Origin: a bacterium
Lineage (GTDB): Bacteria; Auribacterota; JABMQX01
Length of the DNA: 5,866 nucleotides
Direction: 5' to 3'
Assembly (NCBI GenBank): GCA_013203085.1
Contig: JABMQX010000715.1
Span: 1-5,866, forward strand
The stretch's first letter is position 1. The number at the start of each line of letters is the position of its first letter. Positions 1 through 5,866 of this stretch are shown here, piece by piece. The notes beneath the pieces were generated by a model. It made no database searches. It saw only the letters and a program-made list of their open reading frames with translations, and was not told the DNA's origin. The position numbers and the translations under genes are program-made.

Positions 1-1695
1 GAAGGCCGGGTAGTCAATCTCCTTCTCTCGCATGTCAATGCCGGAACCAGTTGCCGGGGTGACATTGCTCCAAAAGGCGTATGGCTCCACCGGAGTCTTC
101 CCCGACCCGTAGTACGGCGCCCCGGTAAAGGCGATCGTGCCTGTTCCGTGGAACGGTATCCACGAGGAAATCCCGTAAGTGTGACACTGTGTTCCGATTG
201 GCTCGTAGGCGTAGTCGCTTCGCCACAGGGGAACGGCTCGCCTCATGGTCTCGACGTCATTGCGCCTGCCGCCCGAGGCGCAGGCATCTATCAGCATATT
301 GGGATGGCGGCGGCGAAGCTCGTCCCAGTACGCCAGGTAGCCCATCACGTGATAGATCTCCGTAATGCCCTGCCGGTCCTCCGCATCGTTGCCTCGCCAC
401 AGGCCGAGCGGGTCCATATTGAAATCCTGCCGATAGAGGTCAATGCCCTGGTCTGTGAGAAGCTTGTCGGTGTGGTTCACAAGCCAATTCCACGCCGCGT
501 GGTTGCCCAAGTTGAGAAGGCCGCCGTTTTTTCCTCCCAGTATCCACTCCGGGTGGGTCTCCGCCAGCCAACTGCCTGCCGTCACCCGCTCCGGCTCAAA
601 CCAGACAATGGTCTTGATGCCCTTGGAATGTGCGTAGTCGCTTACGGCGCGCAGACCGCGGGGAAATCGCTTCGTGTCCACCTCCCAGGTCCCCGTGTTC
701 GGCCATCCGGTCTTGTTGACGTACCAACCTGCATCCATCCACCAGTAGTCGAGCTTTATGCCCTCCTCCAGGTATCGGTCTATGAACATCTTCTGGTTTT
801 CTTCGTTGGCATGGATCATCTCGGCGTACTGCCTCGAACTGGACGCCGCCACCTGAGGAGGTGGAAGCTTTCCGCCCGGTCGGGGCACGTTATGTGCAAT
901 CATCCACCGCCGCCAGAGGTTCTGGCCTCGAATCCAATCTCCGTTGTAGAATTGCAGCACCATCAGGGGGCTCCTGACTTCCTCGCCGGGATGTAGCTTG
1001 AAGTGGGTCAACTCCTGACCGGCCCGGATGCGAAGGGACTTCCCTTCGTCTCTGGCGAACTCAGCAGCCCACTGACCCGGCCACCCCACCACAAGGATCA
1101 ACCCTTTCCCGGACCACTCCAGGTTGAAGTAAGACCAATTACCGTTGGTGGGGCGACCTCCGGAGGAAGAAATCCGTTTGGTGTCGCCCGGTTTCAACAC
1201 GGTTTCAAGAGGTTCATAGTCACCCCTTCCCGCCACGCTGCCCCGGTTATGATGCAACAGGAACTCACCACTATCACCGCGTTTCAAGCGTGTGTCGAGG
1301 GCTTGAATGTTCTCCAGAATAGGAGTGTCTACCGATCCGGTGTTTTTGAAGTGCAAAGTCCACTCGACGGTGGGAAAATCTTTGTACTGGACCGCCACGC
1401 ACCGTAGAGCCAGTCCTGTCTTTGGATCGGTGTAGAGTAGCGTGCGTTCGGTGCGATTGCCATCCAGCTTCCTTGACCTCGCCTCAATCCTGCACTTCTT
1501 CAATAAGTCGCCGGAGGGCTCTCCGTTGTACAGGAAAGAAAACGGTCGCGCGGCCTGTGGATCGCCCCCAAATTGGGCCGCAAACCATTGCTGCGCTTCT
1601 CCCATCTCCGTGGCGGTTGGCGTCACACTCCACGCCGGCACGATCAGGAAACAAACCGCCAGGATTGCCAGGTACAGTTCCGATTGAAATCGCAT
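1..1695 (-). CDS. Secreted GH36 alpha-galactosidase-like enzyme (C-terminus cut by window edge)
   Basis: Predicted to hydrolyse terminal alpha-galactosyl residues by the retaining GH36 mechanism, outside the cytoplasm. The frame is open from ATG 1695 to base 1, giving 565 residues with no stop. A signal peptide covers about residues 1-25 (Arg near the start, then a hydrophobic core, then PAWS). A beta-sandwich N-terminal region (about 30-285) precedes a TIM barrel. Barrel motifs: DYWWMDAGWY at 316-325, WFEPERV from 365, YRQDFN with the nucleophile candidate D424, DACASGGRR with C472, and PLWRSD with the acid/base candidate D494; HTYG follows. These match the GH36 (melibiase) order. A second ATG lies directly upstream at 1698, but 1695 gives six bases to GGAGG, as in the upstream gene. 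The last barrel segment and the C-terminal beta domain lie outside the window. The family is secure; the exact substrate is not. A sister GH36 specificity such as alpha-N-acetylgalactosaminidase remains possible. Confidence 0.9.
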   Translation of the reverse strand, partial: MRFQSELYLAILAVCFLIVPAWSVTPTATEMGEAQQWFAAQFGGDPQAARPFSFLYNGEPSGDLLKKCRIEARSRKLDGNRTERTLLYTDPKTGLALRCVAVQYKDFPTVEWTLHFKNTGSVDTPILENIQALDTRLKRGDSGEFLLHHNRGSVAGRGDYEPLETVLKPGDTKRISSSGGRPTNGNWSYFNLEWSGKGLILVVGWPGQWAAEFARDEGKSLRIRAGQELTHFKLHPGEEVRSPLMVLQFYNGDWIRGQNLWRRWMIAHNVPRPGGKLPPPQVAASSSRQYAEMIHANEENQKMFIDRYLEEGIKLDYWWMDAGWYVNKTGWPNTGTWEVDTKRFPRGLRAVSDYAHSKGIKTIVWFEPERVTAGSWLAETHPEWILGGKNGGLLNLGNHAAWNWLVNHTDKLLTDQGIDLYRQDFNMDPLGLWRGNDAEDRQGITEIYHVMGYLAYWDELRRRHPNMLIDACASGGRRNDVETMRRAVPLWRSDYAYEPIGTQCHTYGISSWIPFHGTGTIAFTGAPYYGSGKTPVEPYAFWSNVTPATGSGIDMREKEIDYPAF

Positions 1696-1698
1696 CAT

Positions 1699-1972
1699 CC
1701 ACCTCCCGTTTTTTCAGCCTTCCGAAAACGTGGGCATATTAAATTCCTCTCCGGCCAATACACGACACGAATCCTCGTCTTGTCTGCTTCTGCGACACTC
1801 TCACCCAATTACGCGTGATAGTCTTTGCATAGTAGCACATCGCGCGCTTTCGCCATAGTGCGGCGCGACAGTCGACGATTTTGCACTTCTGCCATGGTCG
1901 CGGAGTATCACGGGGGAAAAGGCAGTATTGTCTTTGCAGCAGACTACACCGTTGTCGGGTAAGCGCGCGAGA
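1699..1972. other. Non-coding gap upstream of the GH36 gene
   Basis: No convincing gene lies here on either strand. It is the only long gap before the GH36 gene, so a separate promoter for that gene is plausible. On the minus strand TGCTACTAT at 1837-1829 resembles an extended -10 element, but only four of six core bases fit and no good -35 is visible. There is also a GC-rich imperfect dyad (TCGCGC with GCGCGA about 17 bases apart) just upstream of that site. A minimal ATG-to-TGA frame at 1737-1714 codes for only seven residues. No rho-independent terminator (GC stem plus T run) is seen after the pseudogene. Promoter and dyad are weak suggestions. Confidence 0.4.
1702..1706 (-). promoter_or_regulatory. 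Shine-Dalgarno site of the GH36 gene
   Basis: The minus strand reads GGAGG here, followed by TGG and then two adjacent ATG codons. The spacing is three bases to the ATG at 1698 and six to the ATG at 1695. The longer spacing equals that of the strong site before the 959-residue gene, so 1695 is preferred. Confidence 0.7.
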
Positions 1973-2379
1973 TCACAGAAAGAGCCTTCGCCGGTTGGAA
2001 TGCCCCCTTTTCCTCCGTGACCGCATACTTCTGAGAGACGAGGTGTGAACGGGGCCTTGTCCCCTTGCTTTCGGGTGCTTGCCTTTCATTCCAAGTTTCC
2101 CATCTGCTGATCGTGGATCGACCGCCCAGACCTCCACCCCGGAGAAGTTGGCGTGCCCGCCGCGTGCCTCGACCGTGATCGTGCCATCTGTCAGATTCCT
2201 CGCGAGGTACGGACCCAACCTCTCCCAGTGCCCACGGGGCTCTGACAAAAATCATTCTCCACCAACAGACCCTCGACGTACACTTCGTAGTCCACAGGGC
2301 GGTTGTCCTCCCACACGTACCAACACACCTCATAGTCGCCATCTGGGACATATGTGGCTGGCAGGCGGTCGGCGTAGTC
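1973..2379 (-). pseudogene. Broken fragment of a malectin-like carbohydrate-binding module
   Basis: Directly after the TAA of the 959-residue gene, and in the same frame, the sequence continues DYADRLPATYVPDGDYEV, then a stretch with YVWEDNRPVDYEVYVEG and LLVENDF. At the T run at 2251-2247 this frame becomes noise and soon meets TGA. The -1 frame takes over with SEPRGHWERLGPY, then LTDGTITVEARGGHANFSG and VEVW. Joined across the shift this is the second half of a malectin-like (CBM57-type) jelly-roll: the PDGDYEV strand, the VEG strand, the DGTITV strand and the closing ANFSGVEVW strand. The first half of the module is absent. The tail to the TGA at 1973 is very basic and not recognisable. 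Two lesions (stop and one-base shift) point to decay, or to an assembly or sequencing error at a homopolymer. A TTG at 2248 could start a 91-residue peptide, but it would begin in mid-domain. Confidence 0.6.
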
Positions 2380-5259
2380 TTACCGATCTATCACGCGAGC
2401 CTGTGCCGACGTTGGCTTCTGCGTGTCCGTTGTCGCCGCGCTGGCGGCAGCGGGCAGTTCGCCGGTAACTCGCTCGAGCGCTTCTTTCGTCGCGATCTGC
2501 CGGCCGTCGGCAAAGACCCTGAGCCCTTTGCCTTTTCCATACTTCTCCCCGGTTTTGTCCCATAGGATGGTGAGGCTCCGTCCGTGGTAGAGGATGTTGT
2601 CCAGACAGAAATGGTCCCAGGTCTCTGCTGGGACGAGCGGATTTACCTCTACGACGTTGTCCGCCCTCGGGCGGAGGCCGACAATGCCGGTGATGACCAG
2701 GTCGCAGAAGGTCGAATGGTTGTAGTCTTTGCCTCGCTCGACGCCGCCCTTTCCGGGATCCCAGGTGCCATTCTTCCAGGTCTTGAGCCGTGTGCGCGCG
2801 ATCCAATCGCCGGTCATCGGATTCAGGTTCTCGTCAATCCAGGGCACGATGCGGCCGCCCTCGCGCTTCAAACGGTGCGATTGGGCATAGATTTTCAGCA
2901 GGTCAAAGTAGTCCGTAGCGCTGACGTGATCTTGCGGCGGACCGTTCAACAGGTTGGCGAGCGCCGCGAGAGTCATCGAGGTCGAGTAGGGCCAACTTGG
3001 GCCGTTCCACTGGCATTCGTGGCCTTCGTAGGAAACGCAGAACTTAGGATGCCGCTGCTCTGCCGTGGTGGGGCCGAAGGGCGCGTAGAAACCCTGCGGG
3101 TCCATCAGTTGCCTCCAGGCCTCCTCATACCCGGGATCGGACAGCTTGAAGTACCACGGGGTATAACCGTGCAGCTCTCGCACGTCAGCCAGCGACTCGG
3201 CTGGCCTTAGATCGTTTCTGCTCCGCCGGGGCAATACCTTGAAGAACTTCGCCTCAGGATCCCAGAGCCGAGTCTGAACCAGCTCTTTGATTCTGGCCGC
3301 CTTGGCTTCGTACGTTTCGGCCAGTTCCTTACGACCGGCAAGCCGGGCGATCCTGGCAATAGCCACAGCATCGCCGTACATGTAGGAATTGATCGTTGCC
3401 CGGTAACCGCTCCCGCCGATGGAGACTTCCATCCCGTCGCGATCATCAATCTGCCAAAAGAGTCCTTCGGGGCCCAACCGCGACTTCTCCCAGGCCTCGT
3501 AGTTCGCTACCAGGTCGTCCAACAGACCGACGATCAGTGCCTCATCCGGACAGACCAAGTGCCTGGCATAGAGCGCGTCGGCCACCCAGAAGCTGTAGCG
3601 ACGCGGCTCGCCACCTTTGCGGAACCAGAACACAGAGTAGTCGTCCAGGTAGCGTGGGTCGTGCAGCCAGCGCCCCTCATAGAAATGGTGGCCGGCAGGG
3701 CAACTGATGGTGTTGTGTTTTCCGGACCAGCCGACCTCGGGCAAGAACTCGGTGATCACAAAACCGTCCGGTGTGTGCTTGATGTGCTTCCGATATGTCC
3801 ACCAGCGGAAGTAGTATATCTCTTCCAGGTCCTTGTCCGGGCATTCGAAGAACGGGGTGTTGTCGCGCAGAAAGTCCCACGCCGCCACGTTCCTGACGTG
3901 CTGAGGGTAAAGCTCCTCGTCGTGGCGGTTGAAGCCATCCACGTAATGCTTGAAGGCATCCGGCTTGAGAACGGCGGGCGGGGAGGGCTTGCGCGCCCTT
4001 GCTTGCGGCCACAACTCCCGGCCGTCATGCATCGCCATGCCGATTTGTTCCACGCCTCCTTTGCGCCCGTTGTACCAAAGCAACCAGCGGCCCCGATCGA
4101 GGATGGCGTACGGCTTGTAGCAGGCGTCGAAGTCCCAGGCTCCGGGGCGCACCCTCGCCCGGATGATGGGGTTGGCTGGATGGCGCTCCCAGCCCGTGAT
4201 CCCATCGCGCGAACGCGCCACGCCGATCTGGGCGAGATCCTCGTCCTCGAAACCGATGTAGAACATCACATGCCAATCCCCCTCGCGCACGACCTGGCAC
4301 GCTGTGACCTTGTGCTGCTCCCAGGAGTTGTCTTTGTCCGCCCGAAAGACCGGGTTGTTGGGATGCTTGGTCCACGTTAAGCCATCCTTGCTCGTGGCGT
4401 AGCCGATGGCATTAGGTTCGTATTGTTCGCCGCCGGAGTACCACATCCGGTAAACCTGAGCCTGCTCATCCCACAGCACGTGGGGGCACATGACCGCGAT
4501 GTTCTTTTCCCAGGGCGAGTCCGCCGACAGCACGGGGTCTTTGCTCATCCGTTGCCAAGTCACACCGTCGGCACTGGTAGCATAGCCGATACATGAACGC
4601 TCGCGCGTCTGCCCGGTGTACCACATGTGATACGTGTCGCCGCGCTTGAGCACCGCGGGCCGGTTAATGCGCTTCTCCCAGTCGGACCCCGGCTTTGGCC
4701 CCAGGACAATCTTCGGTTCGTTCCACTGAACGCCGTCGGCGCTTTCGACCAGGGCCAGGCTCTGCTTGGGCCGCCAGGAGAACCACATTCGGAACCTGTC
4801 TTCGTCTTTGAGCAGCGAAACATCGAAGCAAGTCCCCAGATCGCCCCCAAGGACCGGATTGTTCTGGTACTTGCGCCAGCCGCCGGACGTCTCTGACTCT
4901 GCCGCTGTAGTCGGTGCAGCCTTCGGCGCTCGGGGATCCGGAAACTCCACTCGGCGCGGTGGCAGGAAGGGTCGAATCGCTTCGTAATGGGCCGCCACAC
5001 GCTCCGCCGAAAGGACGGTGGGATACATCGCCACTTCGTCCATCACCCCGTCGAGGTGACGCCCCTCGGCATGGTGTCTGTCACCACTCTCAAACCGCCA
5101 GTAGGCCAGCGGGTGATCATCGAGGACAACGCCAGCGTAGGCGGCTTCTGCTTTGCCTGGCGATTTGGCATCAATTTGAGCCCACGGGAAAGCCCAAATG
5201 ACCGCCGAAACAGAGAAGATCGATACGATCATCGTTGTTTGGGACTGACCGATTCGCAT
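2380..5259 (-). CDS. Secreted two-module glycoside hydrolase: beta-propeller plus (alpha/alpha)6-barrel
   Basis: This 959-residue protein starts at ATG 5259, six bases after AAGGAGG. Residues 1-28 form a signal peptide (hydrophobic core 9-25). Residues 40-93 are a LamG-like remnant (LDDHPLAYWRFE; LDGVMDEVAMYPTVLSAERV). Residues 125-417 are a five-bladed propeller of the GH32/GH43/GH130 type, with about 60-residue repeats: NNPVLGGD/DPVLSAD/NNPVFRAD/ANPIIRA, RMWFSW/HMWYTG/RMWYSG/VMFYIG/LLWYNG, and IGYATSADGVTW. Residues 430-860 look like an (alpha/alpha)6-barrel of the GH63/mannosylglycerate-hydrolase type: RWWTYRKHI at 485, SGKHNTISCPAGHHFYEGRW, QIDDRDGME (603-611), INSYMYGDA, CQWNGPSWPY (749-758), PWIDENLNP (806) and KDYNHSTFCD (844). 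Acidic residues D605, D606, D608 and E810 are catalytic candidates by position only. Residues 862-925 resemble the beta-sandwich cap of GH65/GH63 enzymes, followed by an Ala/Thr-rich linker to the stop. The substrate is unknown. The overall glycosidase call is firm; whether the propeller is catalytic or binding is not. Confidence 0.82.
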   Translation of the reverse strand: MRIGQSQTTMIVSIFSVSAVIWAFPWAQIDAKSPGKAEAAYAGVVLDDHPLAYWRFESGDRHHAEGRHLDGVMDEVAMYPTVLSAERVAAHYEAIRPFLPPRRVEFPDPRAPKAAPTTAAESETSGGWRKYQNNPVLGGDLGTCFDVSLLKDEDRFRMWFSWRPKQSLALVESADGVQWNEPKIVLGPKPGSDWEKRINRPAVLKRGDTYHMWYTGQTRERSCIGYATSADGVTWQRMSKDPVLSADSPWEKNIAVMCPHVLWDEQAQVYRMWYSGGEQYEPNAIGYATSKDGLTWTKHPNNPVFRADKDNSWEQHKVTACQVVREGDWHVMFYIGFEDEDLAQIGVARSRDGITGWERHPANPIIRARVRPGAWDFDACYKPYAILDRGRWLLWYNGRKGGVEQIGMAMHDGRELWPQARARKPSPPAVLKPDAFKHYVDGFNRHDEELYPQHVRNVAAWDFLRDNTPFFECPDKDLEEIYYFRWWTYRKHIKHTPDGFVITEFLPEVGWSGKHNTISCPAGHHFYEGRWLHDPRYLDDYSVFWFRKGGEPRRYSFWVADALYARHLVCPDEALIVGLLDDLVANYEAWEKSRLGPEGLFWQIDDRDGMEVSIGGSGYRATINSYMYGDAVAIARIARLAGRKELAETYEAKAARIKELVQTRLWDPEAKFFKVLPRRSRNDLRPAESLADVRELHGYTPWYFKLSDPGYEEAWRQLMDPQGFYAPFGPTTAEQRHPKFCVSYEGHECQWNGPSWPYSTSMTLAALANLLNGPPQDHVSATDYFDLLKIYAQSHRLKREGGRIVPWIDENLNPMTGDWIARTRLKTWKNGTWDPGKGGVERGKDYNHSTFCDLVITGIVGLRPRADNVVEVNPLVPAETWDHFCLDNILYHGRSLTILWDKTGEKYGKGKGLRVFADGRQIATKEALERVTGELPAAASAATTDTQKPTSAQARVIDR

Positions 5260-5265
5260 TTCTGT

Positions 5266-5272
5266 CCTCCTT
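5266..5272 (-). promoter_or_regulatory. Strong Shine-Dalgarno site of the 959-residue gene
   Basis: The minus strand reads AAGGAGG, six bases before ATG 5259. This near-perfect anti-16S match fixes the start codon. The alternative Met at residue 10 has no comparable site. Confidence 0.85.
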
Positions 5273-5286
5273 AGCTCCTCAAGGAG
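5267..5286 (-). promoter_or_regulatory. Possible hairpin covering the Shine-Dalgarno site
   Basis: On the minus strand CTCCTT (5286-5281) is an exact reverse complement of AAGGAG (5272-5267), with the eight-base loop GAGGAGCT between them. If folded, it would hide the ribosome site of the 959-residue gene. The same CTCC can instead pair with GGAG inside the loop (four base pairs, loop TTGA), which would free the site. A six-pair stem is short and could be chance in purine-rich leader sequence, so regulation is only suggested. Confidence 0.25.
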
Positions 5287-5337
5287 ATTTGCCCAACGTA
5301 CTGAACAACTGGCGGGACGGCTGAATGGAGGACTCGA

Positions 5338-5866
5338 TTATTTCCGCAGACCTATCAGCCGCTGCCTCTTGCCCTTCATGGTATTGAAGATGTCTTCTTT
5401 CATGGCTTGCTGATCGATCTGCCGAATGAGGCGAACCGGCGTCGGATGGTCAGCATCAGTCCACTGATAGCCGTTCTCGATTCCCGCTACGGTGACGAAT
5501 TCAGTTTCCTTGATCCAACCGAGGTCCAACCGCAGGCTGATAATCGCGGACAAGCACGACGGATCGAAGAGGGGCTTATCACGAGCCGGCACGATTTTCT
5601 TGAGGTACTGGCCTAAGGGGTGTTCGGCGTAATAGTGTCCTTCGATACGCTTATCGATCCGCACCCGTGCCCCGACCGGGGCTGGCATGATCCACGTCTC
5701 CAGGCCACTCTGTGAGACCACATAGATAGACCACGGATCGTTGTTGCCGTTGAACTCATTTGTGATCTCGCGGTTTGACCCGCCCAGCCACATCACTCGC
5801 ATTCTGTCTCGTAGCTCAAGCCCCTGCTCGCGGGCCTGCAGGATGGCCGATGCGATGTTGGTTCCC
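5338..5866 (-). CDS. Nucleoside hydrolase-like protein, C-terminal part (5' end outside the window)
   Basis: This is the last 175 residues of a protein of the inosine/uridine-preferring nucleoside hydrolase fold, enzymes that cleave the N-glycosidic bond of ribonucleosides with a bound Ca2+. The frame is open to the right edge, so the Met at 5802 is internal. Visible signatures, counted from the first codon in the window: GTNIASAI at 1-8; MWLGGS at 25-30; NEFNGNNDP at 36-44, corresponding to the EFN..DP sugar-binding segment (E37 and N39); and KPLFDPSCLSAI at 97-108, where D101 corresponds to the conserved Ca2+-binding Asp near the C-terminus. In classical enzymes a His precedes that Asp; here it is Phe100. 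The N-terminal DxDxxxDD Ca2+ motif is out of view, so activity and export cannot be judged. The stop TAA lies 78 bases before the next start on the same strand, consistent with cotranscription. The fold is fairly sure; a nucleoside substrate is not. Confidence 0.82.
   Translation of the reverse strand, partial: GTNIASAILQAREQGLELRDRMRVMWLGGSNREITNEFNGNNDPWSIYVVSQSGLETWIMPAPVGARVRIDKRIEGHYYAEHPLGQYLKKIVPARDKPLFDPSCLSAIISLRLDLGWIKETEFVTVAGIENGYQWTDADHPTPVRLIRQIDQQAMKEDIFNTMKGKRQRLIGLRK

Larger units (their letters stand above)
5260..5337 (-). other. Short intergenic spacer between nucleoside hydrolase-like and glycosidase genes
   Basis: The 78 bases hold no terminator-like GC stem followed by a T run, and no clear -35/-10 pair. 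The leader of the downstream gene with its Shine-Dalgarno site takes up the last third. The spacing and shared direction fit one transcript covering both genes, which is inference. Confidence 0.4.

Noticed and set aside
148..996. Plus-strand open frame of 282 residues
   Set aside because: It lies opposite the GH36 gene, whose minus frame has clear catalytic motifs, and its translation shows no recognisable domain. It is a GC-rich antisense shadow.
1714..1737. Seven-residue frame (MPTFSEG) before the GH36 gene as a leader peptide
   Set aside because: It is too short, with no attenuator-type hairpins or amino-acid bias behind it. A purine-rich stretch upstream is not enough.
1767..1778. Palindrome ACGA-atcc-TCGT as an operator
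   Set aside because: The arms are only four bases and nothing larger surrounds them.
1821..1938. Repeated nonamer gtctttgca at 1821-1829 and 1930-1938
   Set aside because: A single nine-base repeat in about 270 bases is close to chance, and the flanks do not extend the match.
1944..2351. Minus-strand frame of 135 residues over the remnant region
   Set aside because: The malectin-like signal lies in the other two minus frames. This frame gives Arg/Trp-rich noise and no domain.
3559..4380. Plus-strand open frame of 273 residues
   Set aside because: It is antisense to the propeller module of the 959-residue gene, with no family features and no ribosome site.

Overview
The window carries an all-minus-strand cluster of secreted carbohydrate-active enzymes. 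It reads like an accessory polysaccharide-degradation locus from a Planctomycetota- or Verrucomicrobiota-type bacterium, possibly a metagenome bin. That placement is inference from moderately high GC, Sec-type signal peptides on large glycosidases, and remnants of LamG and malectin-like modules, all typical of PVC-type genomes. No rRNA, tRNA, CRISPR array, transposase or phage gene was seen.

In transcription order (right to left): (1) 5866-5338, the 3' part of an inosine/uridine-preferring nucleoside hydrolase-like gene, its 5' end outside the window. (2) After a 78-base gap with a strong Shine-Dalgarno sequence, 5259-2380, an intact 959-residue secreted protein with two catalytic-type modules: an N-terminal five-bladed beta-propeller of the GH32/GH43/GH130 type and a C-terminal (alpha/alpha)6-barrel of the GH63/mannosylglycerate-hydrolase-like type. 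(3) 2379-1973, a broken fragment coding for the C-terminal half of a malectin-like carbohydrate-binding module; it follows the TAA of gene 2 in the same frame and is then broken by a one-base shift at a run of five T. (4) 1972-1699, a non-coding gap. (5) 1695 to beyond base 1, the N-terminal 565 residues of a secreted GH36 alpha-galactosidase-like enzyme, with both expected catalytic Asp residues visible and its C-terminus outside the window.

Together the genes suggest stepwise attack outside the cytoplasm on a galactose-containing glycan or glycoside: GH36 removes alpha-galactosyl groups, the propeller/(alpha/alpha)6 enzyme works on another linkage that sequence alone does not fix, and the nucleoside hydrolase-fold protein may cleave an N-ribosyl or related bond. 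The unusual points are the paired modules in gene 2, the erosion of binding modules at both of its ends, and the coupling of a nucleoside hydrolase homologue to glycosidases. I see no sign of a defence system or a new mobile element.
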